Shown here: positions 42,913-51,248 of the stretch, one piece after another | Position numbering within the stretch: the stretch's first letter is position 1 | How the letters are laid out: each line of letters opens with the position of its first letter | Assembly: GCA_942493145.1 (NCBI GenBank) | Contig: OW818679.1 | Location: 1-64,000 of the forward strand | Reading direction: 5' to 3' | From: ENR-C20 sp942493145 | GTDB taxonomy: Bacteria; Bacillota; Clostridia; Acetivibrionales; DTU013 | Length of the DNA: 64,000 nt | Program-made: the position numbers and the translations under genes | The notes under the pieces: model-generated | What the model saw: the letters and a program-made list of their open reading frames with translations, nothing else | The model's database searches: none | Told to the model about the DNA's origin: nothing

Positions 42913-45375
42913 TCAATCATTCAGATTTAAACTTCTATAAAATTTATCAATATAATACTTAGCTTTATTGTCCATATATTCGTTCCACGTATTACTTTCA
43001 AAAAGACGTAGCATCTTAGATTGTTTTAGGAAGTCTGTTCGATTTAATTTTCTAATATTAGTAATTACCCTATTCATATATATTTGTAAACCACTTTTTT
43101 CTACACTTGTATGGCCACCTATTACAATAAATAATGTACCTATAAAAACAATTGTACCTTCATTAATTTTCATATCTATACACAAATTTAACATTGATGA
43201 AGTATTGTCTATAATAATGCCAAAAATTTCTGAGTTATTGTTTTCTATCGCAAACATTGCCATCCAGCCGTAATGATTAGAAATATTTCTTATAACCGAA
43301 TCAGCATTATTCTCTATAGCATTTAAACCTGCTTGAAATAGTGAATTAACTAATTCAATATATATTTCTCTTTTTCTGAACACAAAATCAAGTTCTTTTG
43401 GCATATCGGATAGCTTTTCTATGACACTAATACAGAAATCTTCTTGTTTTACTAGAATACATCTTGACATATATTTTTCATAAGTTGTAATAATATTTTT
43501 TCCTAATTGTTCTGATATTTTTTCTTCTTTATCTAATTTTTTTATCAATATAGATAATTGTTCAAGAACTATATGAAAAACTTCGCTTGACTTAATATCG
43601 ATGCAAGTATTAAAACATCTTTTATATAAATCAAAGAAAAGTTCTTGTTGTTGTTTTTTGTCTTTATCAAACAAGAATATCATATCATTCAATATATCAA
43701 GTAAGTATAGAATGATATTAGTACTTTTTCTAAATAATGTTCTACTCAGAATTTCCTCGAACTCAGATAAATTACTTTCAATTAAAGTAAAATCTGAATT
43801 TTCATAATATGTTGTCATTTTCATCAAATAATCAGGTATAAATAACGGAACTAAATCTTCATCAAAATATATTGATTTTATAGTAAATTTACATTTTAAT
43901 TTACTAATTTTATCGCTAACTACTTTATCTATGCAATTTTCTAATATGTAGTCAAAAATACCTGAAATATGAATACATAAATCTTTATTATTACTATCAA
44001 ATCCGAATAATCCAATATCATTCAATTTATCTATGTATTTTATAAGTAGATCATTTTTATTTAATGCTATAATCTTTTTAGTATGCAAAATAAATAATAT
44101 TTTAACAAAATTAAAAATATTGTTATTAACTTTTGACAATGAATTATATATTAATCTAATAACACTTTCAAACAAATCATCATAAATATTAAATTTATTG
44201 TATTCAAAACACTTCTCCATAAATAAGAAATATTCAGATAAAACAGTTTTTAAAGTACTTTGATTAATATGGATATTAACTGCAATACTATAATAAGCAA
44301 ATTTGTCTTTCAATACATTAACCCATTCTTCTCTTAAACCTTTAGACAAAATATAATCAGCAATACTTCCGTACAAATTTATGATATTATTTGCAGCTAT
44401 AATATTATTTTTTGTTGTTGTATAACTAAAAAATTTATCCAGTTGTCGACTTAAAGCAGTAAAGGTATCAAGACAATCACATATTATACAACTTTCAAAA
44501 ATATCTTCAATTTTATCAAAGACATCTTCCAAGTAATTGATATTATTATAATTAATTCCCAATTTCAAATTTAAGACTATTGATAAAAATAATTTCTTTT
44601 CAATTTTAGAAATATCTTCCTTACAGCCCTCTGTTTGGTTTAATGTAATTCTATTTTTATTTTCTAGAACATAAATTATCAAATCACTGTATATTTCTAA
44701 AATGTATTTTGATAATATAACCTCATTTTTTGAAAAACTTTCTTCTGAATAAGTTCCTAATTCATTTAAACATTCTTCAAAATCTTTTTTATTAATATTT
44801 TCACAGCTAATATTTGAAATTATTCTACTTTTATAAGAATTAATGATTTCGGAAGGGTTTAAGATTTTATAATTCTTGTAGGTTTTGACGAAGCTGATTA
44901 TGCAATGAAATACATGGAAAGCATAAAAAAGTTTAGATAATATCATATCTGTATTAAATATTAATAATATTATTCCAAAAGAAATATTACTTATAAAACT
45001 ACTTGAAATAGATAGCATGTATTGCTTTACATACTTTTCAATAAAATTTAGAGGATATCTGCTTCTAAACAATTGTATAATTATAAAATATACTGCAAAA
45101 AAAATTGTTAGGATAGTAACTGTTACAGTTAGGAATGATTGAGAAAAGATTGTTGATGAATTAAATATATTATAATTGTTTATATATTTATACAAATTTT
45201 TATCATGGAAAGATATATTAATGAGTGAAAAATCAATAATAACAAGTACAGAAAATATTATGATAAAAAGCAAAGCATTTTTATTATTACCAGTATTATT
45301 TTGTAATTGGTTTTTGGTATCTGTAGCAGGGATAGTCTTTATAGATAAAGAAGTATTTTTATTGGAATTTATCAT
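42913..45375 (-). CDS. 820-residue AT-rich membrane protein of unknown function
   Basis: The first ~160 residues contain about four hydrophobic helices, including LLFIIIFSVLVIIDFSLINI and VTVTILTIFFAVYFIIIQLF, then a helical, lysine/asparagine-rich domain to the end. The membrane part loosely resembles DUF2254-like proteins (hydrophobic core ahead of FRSRYP), but this is weak. The gene is extremely AT-rich and codon use is unlike its neighbours, a sign of transfer. GAGGTG precedes the ATG at 45375. An IS30 element starts ~130 bp beyond. I do not recognise a function; large helical proteins with membrane anchors are common in defence islands. Confidence 0.6.
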   Translation of the reverse strand: MINSNKNTSLSIKTIPATDTKNQLQNNTGNNKNALLFIIIFSVLVIIDFSLINISFHDKNLYKYINNYNIFNSSTIFSQSFLTVTVTILTIFFAVYFIIIQLFRSRYPLNFIEKYVKQYMLSISSSFISNISFGIILLIFNTDMILSKLFYAFHVFHCIISFVKTYKNYKILNPSEIINSYKSRIISNISCENINKKDFEECLNELGTYSEESFSKNEVILSKYILEIYSDLIIYVLENKNRITLNQTEGCKEDISKIEKKLFLSIVLNLKLGINYNNINYLEDVFDKIEDIFESCIICDCLDTFTALSRQLDKFFSYTTTKNNIIAANNIINLYGSIADYILSKGLREEWVNVLKDKFAYYSIAVNIHINQSTLKTVLSEYFLFMEKCFEYNKFNIYDDLFESVIRLIYNSLSKVNNNIFNFVKILFILHTKKIIALNKNDLLIKYIDKLNDIGLFGFDSNNKDLCIHISGIFDYILENCIDKVVSDKISKLKCKFTIKSIYFDEDLVPLFIPDYLMKMTTYYENSDFTLIESNLSEFEEILSRTLFRKSTNIILYLLDILNDMIFLFDKDKKQQQELFFDLYKRCFNTCIDIKSSEVFHIVLEQLSILIKKLDKEEKISEQLGKNIITTYEKYMSRCILVKQEDFCISVIEKLSDMPKELDFVFRKREIYIELVNSLFQAGLNAIENNADSVIRNISNHYGWMAMFAIENNNSEIFGIIIDNTSSMLNLCIDMKINEGTIVFIGTLFIVIGGHTSVEKSGLQIYMNRVITNIRKLNRTDFLKQSKMLRLFESNTWNEYMDNKAKYYIDKFYRSLNLND

Positions 45376-45706
45376 ATTATCACCTCATTTCCTTAATTCT
45401 ACATAATATAACAAAAACCTTCTGCAATAATAATATTTTCAAGGTTTTCCTTGAATGAAAAACTAACTTCCAGTGGCAGCTCCCTATAAATCCGTCGCAG
45501 AACTAACTTCCAGTTTGGCTGTTTTCTTACTGTTTCTTTTGATTTTCCGCCTGTTTTCGTCTATACTTATCTCATTACAGTTGGTTCAGATCATATTTTT
45601 GAGTATGGCAAACATCAAGTAGAAAAACATGGTTGCAAAAGTAAGTTCCACTTGGTGCCGGTTGGTTATATTCTTTGTGTGTATCTCCCGCCTGTAAATT
45701 AGTTTT
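45376..45706. other. Intergenic region at left flank of the IS30 element
   Basis: 331 bp without a gene. It contains two copies of actaacttccagt (about 45460 and 45503) and a TTTCAAGGTTTTC segment (45437-45449) that recurs on the right side. It is probably IS end sequence plus older debris. Confidence 0.5.
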
Positions 45707-47116
45707 TTAGGATCTGAGAAGCTCCGGTTTCAAACATACCTCATCGGGTGGGATAAGTGTGAGACCGAGCTTCTCTTTTACTTTACTGTCAAGCAGCAGT
45801 TCCGCCAGCGCCATTGGTGTTTTCCCATTCAATCCCGGTCTTGCCGTACTATTAATATGATTGACTATACCGAGTACCTTTTCATCCGTCAGGTCATTAA
45901 ATGATTTCCCCTTGGGTAGAATATAACGGATGTATTCATGGTTCTTCTCCAGGCTTCCCTTCTGGCAGGACTTGCCCGGATCGCAATAAAAAATGTTTGT
46001 ACGTCGCACTCCATTCATACCCGTTTCTATCAGTAATGGATCCGCAAACTCAACGCCATTATCCGTTAGAATTACCGGATACGTCTTTGCAAACAATTCA
46101 GTACCCAGCTCGCCTTCAAGCCACCCTATTCGTTCTGCCGCAGTTTTCTTCGTCTTGTCAGGTAATAAATACGCCAGCATCAGTTTGCTCTTACGAAACA
46201 GCATTGTCAGTAGTAGATTACCGCCTTTTGTTCCTTCCACCGTATCCATTTCAACCACTTCAGTATCAGGATATACACTCAGATATTTCTGGAAGTCTTC
46301 GTAATGGCGGCCATCCTTCAACTTCGAATCCGGCACATGCTCCTTGGCATTCCTAAGCTTCCGGTATCGTACCACACGGCGCAAGTCCAGATTCTTTGTC
46401 GATAAATATCCACTGTTTATGTAAGTGTAAAGCATCCTTTCGCTTACTTCGATTTCCTCACCATGTTCTGCATAAATATGGGTTACCGGCTGTCCCTTCC
46501 TGATGAGAGGTGATACAAGGCTGTCCAGTGCCGCCAGTTCATCCCTGTCCAGCGCAATACCTTTCCTTGCAGTAGACAGCGTCTGACCGTATTCCCTGTG
46601 TGCCACGGATGAACCGTAAAAATACTTGTCCAGAAGGCACTTCATTCGCCTGGAACAGCCATTACATACATACGGTGGCTTTGTCGTGACCGGACATGTT
46701 GCTTGTATAAAATCAGGGCAGAGACGATTGCATCCGATACAGTTCCTGCATGGAATCCTGCAGCGATACTTTTTGTTCTTGTTGCAGACATTTATTCTCC
46801 TGCAGCTTTTCTTAAGGGCACACTGATTCTCTTTGACTATTTCTTTGCCCTTGTGTGGTACGGCAAACCGATGCTTTTTCACTTCCTTTGAAATAGTGCT
46901 GGGATCCCTCCACAATAGTAGTCCAATCTCCTTGAAGTTTAAATTTTCCTTCAGTGATGTTTGGATTTTCTCCCGTTCTTCATCGGAAAGATGTTTTCCC
47001 TTACGTTCTTCAACAGGCATTCACTCCTCCTGACCGGCAGGGAGATATGCCTGCTATTATACCATGATGGATTATTGCAGAACTAACTTCCATTTATTTA
47101 ACTGAAACTGGAACTT
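45505..47116. mobile_element. IS30-family insertion sequence (boundaries uncertain)
   Basis: The element carries one intact transposase gene. Candidate terminal inverted repeats are AACTTCCAGTTT (45505-45516) and its inverse AAACTGGAACTT (47105-47116), 11 of 12 bases matching. A 16-bp exact direct copy, gcagaactaacttcca, also lies near each end (45497-45512 and 47077-47092). Left of the transposase there are ~200 bp before the gene ends, longer than usual, so the ends are provisional. No clear target-site duplication was found. Confidence 0.5.
45707..47020 (-). CDS. IS30-family transposase
   Basis: 437 residues, complete. The N-terminal helix-turn-helix region fits IS30 (KHLSDEEREKIQTSL, FKEIGLLLWRDPSTISKEV), followed by a cysteine cluster (CKKSCRRINVC...CRIPCRNCIGCNRLC) and the DDE integrase core: the first D in VVEMDTVEGTKGG, the second in VILTDNGVEF, the E in GSLEKNHEYIR. 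AGGAGG lies 7 nt before the ATG. It is probably active in principle, since no frame break is seen. It moved next to the AT-rich gene and the R-M operon. Confidence 0.92.
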   Translation of the reverse strand: MPVEERKGKHLSDEEREKIQTSLKENLNFKEIGLLLWRDPSTISKEVKKHRFAVPHKGKEIVKENQCALKKSCRRINVCNKNKKYRCRIPCRNCIGCNRLCPDFIQATCPVTTKPPYVCNGCSRRMKCLLDKYFYGSSVAHREYGQTLSTARKGIALDRDELAALDSLVSPLIRKGQPVTHIYAEHGEEIEVSERMLYTYINSGYLSTKNLDLRRVVRYRKLRNAKEHVPDSKLKDGRHYEDFQKYLSVYPDTEVVEMDTVEGTKGGNLLLTMLFRKSKLMLAYLLPDKTKKTAAERIGWLEGELGTELFAKTYPVILTDNGVEFADPLLIETGMNGVRRTNIFYCDPGKSCQKGSLEKNHEYIRYILPKGKSFNDLTDEKVLGIVNHINSTARPGLNGKTPMALAELLLDSKVKEKLGLTLIPPDEVCLKPELLRS

Positions 47117-47128
47117 CAAATTTCATTT

Positions 47129-47155
47129 AAGGTTTTCAAGGTTTTCAAGGTTTTC
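47129..47155. repeat. Three tandem 9-bp repeats (aaggttttc)
   Basis: aaggttttc occurs three times (47129-47137, 47138-47146, 47147-47155) just right of the IS30 end; one copy is also on the left flank (45441-45449). Confidence 0.8.
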
Positions 47156-47883
47156 TATTTTTTTATAAACGTCCATTATCTCTTCTTTATGTTATGTCTT
47201 ATATTCAGTTGCTTATGGAATAGGATATAGTGTAATATCATGAAAATATAATGTGGTATATTTCTTACTCTCCTATTGGCACTGTGAGTTCAAGCTTTAA
47301 AAAAGGCATATATGAGGTAGGTAATACCAAAACTTACGCAAGCTTTACTGGTTCCGTATGAAATAGTGATATAAAGAGATTCACAGATTGATTATTTCCT
47401 GTTCCCGAAACTTTTTTTCAAACTTGGGTTAGAAAGAAAGTTTTTGGATAAAGCATTGGGCCTATATAAATTTTCTGAAACCCTCGAAAATGAAATTGAG
47501 AATATCTCAAAGAATCCAAAGAGGTACCATGAAGAGCTGGCTGCAATTGTTGCAGCAGTTCAAGGGGTTTTGTTTGAGGTTGGCACAGCAACTGCCATAG
47601 GATTTGATGGAGACTTTGAAGGATATTATCTTCTGCCATCGATAACATACTGGGATAAAGTATGGAGTGACTGTTTTTCAAAGACAGTTCAAAAGAAATA
47701 CCGAATCGTTCTCATCCTCTAGTCAATAATACACCATTGAAATAATGCAATATATTCAGCATATTACCTTGTTCATTAGCATTATTTGTAATATTATATT
47801 GTTTATAGTGTATTCTACCACTTTGTTGTTTATTGGTAAAAAGGCATCCTACATTACAAATACTACATATGGAGCGTAAACAA
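47156..47883. other. Low-coding stretch between the IS30 element and hsdM
   Basis: About 730 bp with one weak open frame (47444-47722). The rest shows no strong ribosome binding site or coding pattern. The upstream promoter of the R-M operon must lie in its last 150 bp, but no convincing -35/-10 pair was found. Confidence 0.5.
47444..47722 (+). CDS. Possible hypothetical protein, maybe a fragment
   Basis: An open frame of 92 residues starting with TTG, with no clear ribosome binding site. The sequence is globular-looking (FSETLENEIENISKNPKRYH, GVLFEVGTATAIGFDGDFEG) and ends in a hydrophobic run. It could be a fragment of a larger gene broken by the IS insertion. No family was recognised. Confidence 0.3.
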   Translation: MDKALGLYKFSETLENEIENISKNPKRYHEELAAIVAAVQGVLFEVGTATAIGFDGDFEGYYLLPSITYWDKVWSDCFSKTVQKKYRIVLIL

Positions 47884-49899
47884 ATGAATAACTTTCAGGA
47901 AAAAGTTAATTTTATATGGACAATAGCAGAACTTCTCCGAGGACCATACAAAAAAGAACAGTACGGCGATGTAATCCTTCCAATGTCAGTCCTCCGAAGA
48001 TTTGATTGTGTCCTTGATTCTACAAAACCTGATGTTTTGGCGAAATACGAAACCCTCAAAAGTGCTCACCTCCAAAATGTTGACCCAGTTCTGAACAAAA
48101 TCTCCAAACAGGATTTCAATAATATTAGCAAATATGATTTTTCAAAGCTCCTTGCTGACCCTGACAACATAGCCACAAATCTCAGGAATTACATCAATGG
48201 CTTTTCAAATAATGCAAGGGATATAATTGAACACTTCGATTTTGACAAGCAGATTTCAAAAATGAATGATAATAACATTCTTTACCTTGTATTAAAGGAA
48301 TTCAATAAAATAGACTTCCATCCTGAGGTTGTAAGCAACACTGAAATGGGATATATATTTGAGGATCTTATAAGAAGATTTTCTGAAAATGGGGAAGCAG
48401 GCGATCACTATACTCCTCGTGAAGTAATTCGGTTGATGTGTAACTTGCTTCTTAATGAAGAGAGTGAGGAACTGACAAAAAAAGGGCAGATTACTACTGT
48501 ATACGACTGTGCCGCTGGAACTGGCGGTATGCTTTCGGTCACAGAAAACTATCTGAGGGAATTGAATCCTGGCATCCAGGTTGAATTATTCGGACAGGAA
48601 ATCAATCCTCAATCTTATAGTATCTGCAAGTCAGATATGCTTATAAAAGGTCAAAATTCCGACAATATAATCCTTGGAGACACCTTTACCCAGGATGGTC
48701 ATCGCGGAGAAACTTATAAATATATGCTCACGAATCCTCCTTTCGGTGTTGAATGGAAGAAGCAGGAGACTTTTCTGCGAAAAGAATTTGAATCCGAAGG
48801 TTATAAAGGAAGATTCGGAGCTGGACTTCCCCGCATAAGTGATGGCTCTTTAATGTTCTTGCAGCATCTTATATCGAAAATGAAACAGGATGAGAAAGGC
48901 AGCCGTATAGCAATCGTCTTTAACGGCTCTCCCCTGTTTACTGGTGATGCAGGTTCTGGCGAATCAGAAATACGCAGGTGGATTATTGAGAATGATATGC
49001 TTGAAGGGATTATAGCATTACCTGACCAGCTATTCTATAACACTGGTATATCAACATATATCTGGATTGTCGCAAACAGAAAGAATAATGACTTGAAAAA
49101 AGGAGCCAAGCGCGCTGGAAAAATTCAGGTGGTCAATGCCGTTGATTTTTATCAGAAAATGCGTAAAAGCCTTGGAAACAAGAGAAATGAAATCAGTGAC
49201 GAACAGATAAGGGAAATCACCAGAATATATGGCGACTTCAAACCAAACGAATATTGTAAGATTTTTGATAATGATGATTTTGGTTATAGAAAGATTACTG
49301 TCGAAAGACCGTTGCGGCTCAATTTCAACACATCTGAAGAAAGAATCAACATGTTACAAAGCGATTCAGGCTTTATAAAACTTGCTGAATCGAAGAAAAA
49401 AGGTGCTGCTGCTATCGAGGAGATAGAAAAAGGGAAAGAGTTACAGAAACAGATTATTGCAGTCTTAAAAACTATGGATTCGTCAACTATATACAAAAAC
49501 AGAGATGAGTTCATAAAAGCTCTAAAAAAAGCCTATAAAAAAGCAGAAATTACTATAGATGCATCGCACCAGAAGACCTTGTTAGCTGCACTATCAGAAA
49601 AGGACGAAACAGCAGAAATATGTCATGATTCAAAAGGAAAACCCGAACCAGACCCAGATTTGAGGGATACTGAAAATGTACCGTTGAATGAAGACATTCG
49701 TGTTTTTTTTAACAGAGAAGTAACACCACATGTTCCTGATGCCTGGATTGATGAAAGCAAGACCAAGATTGGATATGAGATACCTGTCACAAGACATTTT
49801 TATAAATACCAACCGCTAAGACCTTCTGAAGAGATTTTGCAGGAAATCAAGGAATTGGAACAGAGCATCCTTGAAAAGTTGAAGAAGGTGACCGAATAA
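47884..49899 (+). CDS. hsdM: Type I restriction-modification methyltransferase subunit HsdM
   Basis: 671 residues from the ATG at 47884, where GGAG is nine nt upstream; in-frame starts further up lack one. The helical N-terminal domain (NFIWTIAELLRGPYKKEQYG) and the N6-adenine methyltransferase core are clear: motif I CAAGTGGMLSV, and motif IV NPPFGVEW. The subunit binds SAM and methylates adenine in the bipartite target. An extended C-terminal part (from ~480) is charged and helical. The stop overlaps the ATG of hsdS (TAATG). Confidence 0.96.
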   Translation: MNNFQEKVNFIWTIAELLRGPYKKEQYGDVILPMSVLRRFDCVLDSTKPDVLAKYETLKSAHLQNVDPVLNKISKQDFNNISKYDFSKLLADPDNIATNLRNYINGFSNNARDIIEHFDFDKQISKMNDNNILYLVLKEFNKIDFHPEVVSNTEMGYIFEDLIRRFSENGEAGDHYTPREVIRLMCNLLLNEESEELTKKGQITTVYDCAAGTGGMLSVTENYLRELNPGIQVELFGQEINPQSYSICKSDMLIKGQNSDNIILGDTFTQDGHRGETYKYMLTNPPFGVEWKKQETFLRKEFESEGYKGRFGAGLPRISDGSLMFLQHLISKMKQDEKGSRIAIVFNGSPLFTGDAGSGESEIRRWIIENDMLEGIIALPDQLFYNTGISTYIWIVANRKNNDLKKGAKRAGKIQVVNAVDFYQKMRKSLGNKRNEISDEQIREITRIYGDFKPNEYCKIFDNDDFGYRKITVERPLRLNFNTSEERINMLQSDSGFIKLAESKKKGAAAIEEIEKGKELQKQIIAVLKTMDSSTIYKNRDEFIKALKKAYKKAEITIDASHQKTLLAALSEKDETAEICHDSKGKPEPDPDLRDTENVPLNEDIRVFFNREVTPHVPDAWIDESKTKIGYEIPVTRHFYKYQPLRPSEEILQEIKELEQSILEKLKKVTE

Positions 49900-51224
49900 T
49901 GAGTTATAAAATATATGAAAACTATAAGAATTCTGGGATTGATTGGATTGGGGAAGTGCCAGAGCATTGGGAAAAATCAAAAATTAAATTTGAAACAGTA
50001 ATTAATAAGAAAGCACTAAGTGATAATTTCCCAAGTGATTCTGAGATTAATTATATTGACATTGGGAGTGTCAACACAGATGGCAAAATAGAGAATTTTC
50101 AGGTCATTCAATTTGAGAATGCACCAAGTAGAGCAAGAAGAATTGTTGATGTTGGAGATACGATTGTATCTACCGTAAGGACCTACCTTAAAGCAATTGC
50201 TTTTATTGATGAAGTTAGCTCGAATCTGATATGCTCAACAGGATTTGCAACCTTGTCGCCGAAGCGGAGACTTTTACCTAAGTACTTATTTTTTCTCATG
50301 AGGTCTGATAGTTATGTTAACGAAATCGTTAAAAGGTCAACAGGAGTTAGTTATCCAGCTGTAAACGCATCAGATGTAGGTAAATTAGACTGCCTTATAC
50401 CAGATGAGCATACTCAAGGCAAGATTATTAACTTTCTTGACCTAAAATCTTTCGAAATCGATAGTATGATTTCTGATAAAGAAAAATTGATTGAATTATT
50501 GCAGGAAAAAAGACAGGCAACAATAAGTGAAGCTGTGACAAAAGGACTTAATCCTGATGTAAAAAGGAAGGATTCAGGGATTGAATGGATTGGGGAGATA
50601 CCTGAGCACTGGGATATAATAAGTTTTAAGAGGCTTACTGAAAAAGTAATTGTAGGAATTGCTGAATCAACAACAGATTCATATGTTGATAGTGGAATCC
50701 CAATTGTTCGTTCTACGAATGTTAAAAATAGCACAATATTAACCACCTCAATTTTGTACATTGATATTGAATTAGCTGAAAAAAACAAATCAAGATATCT
50801 GCATGAGGGGGATTTATTGACAGTAAGGACAGGTAATGCAGGTGTAACCGCTGTTGTCCCAAAGGAGCTTAATAATTCTCAATGTTTTACTATGCTAATT
50901 TCTTCACTAAAAGACAATGTTAGTCCATTTTATTATTGTTATTTTATAAATAGTAATATTGGGAATAGCTATTTTGACATTACCGCTTGGGGTACTGCTC
51001 AAAAGAATATTAGTGTTCCAATACTGCAAGAGATGCCAGTTGTGATTCCACCTTTTAAAGAGCAAATTAAAATTGTTGAGTGGCTTAATAAAAAAACTCA
51101 AGAACTTGATAATCTAACAAATATTATAAACAACCAAATAGCTAAGCTTAAGGAATACCGTCAATCCCTTATCTCCGAAGCCGTTACAGGCAAAATTGAT
51201 GTCAGGGATTATGCCCAGAACTAA
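49899..51224 (+). CDS. hsdS: Type I restriction-modification specificity subunit HsdS
   Basis: 441 residues with two target-recognition domains. Each half opens with a near-identical line: SGIDWIGEVPEHWEKSK at ~10 and SGIEWIGEIPEHWDIIS at ~228; the conserved spacer helices (LLQEKRQATISEAVTKGLN and LKEYRQSLISEAVTGKID) follow each half. Each TRD binds one half of a split DNA target; the bases cannot be read from the sequence. The gene is intact and overlaps hsdM. No inverted hsdS copy is present nearby, so phase variation by inversion is not evident. Confidence 0.95.
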   Translation: MSYKIYENYKNSGIDWIGEVPEHWEKSKIKFETVINKKALSDNFPSDSEINYIDIGSVNTDGKIENFQVIQFENAPSRARRIVDVGDTIVSTVRTYLKAIAFIDEVSSNLICSTGFATLSPKRRLLPKYLFFLMRSDSYVNEIVKRSTGVSYPAVNASDVGKLDCLIPDEHTQGKIINFLDLKSFEIDSMISDKEKLIELLQEKRQATISEAVTKGLNPDVKRKDSGIEWIGEIPEHWDIISFKRLTEKVIVGIAESTTDSYVDSGIPIVRSTNVKNSTILTTSILYIDIELAEKNKSRYLHEGDLLTVRTGNAGVTAVVPKELNNSQCFTMLISSLKDNVSPFYYCYFINSNIGNSYFDITAWGTAQKNISVPILQEMPVVIPPFKEQIKIVEWLNKKTQELDNLTNIINNQIAKLKEYRQSLISEAVTGKIDVRDYAQN

Positions 51225-51248
51225 CCATATAAGCAAGGAGTGAATAAA

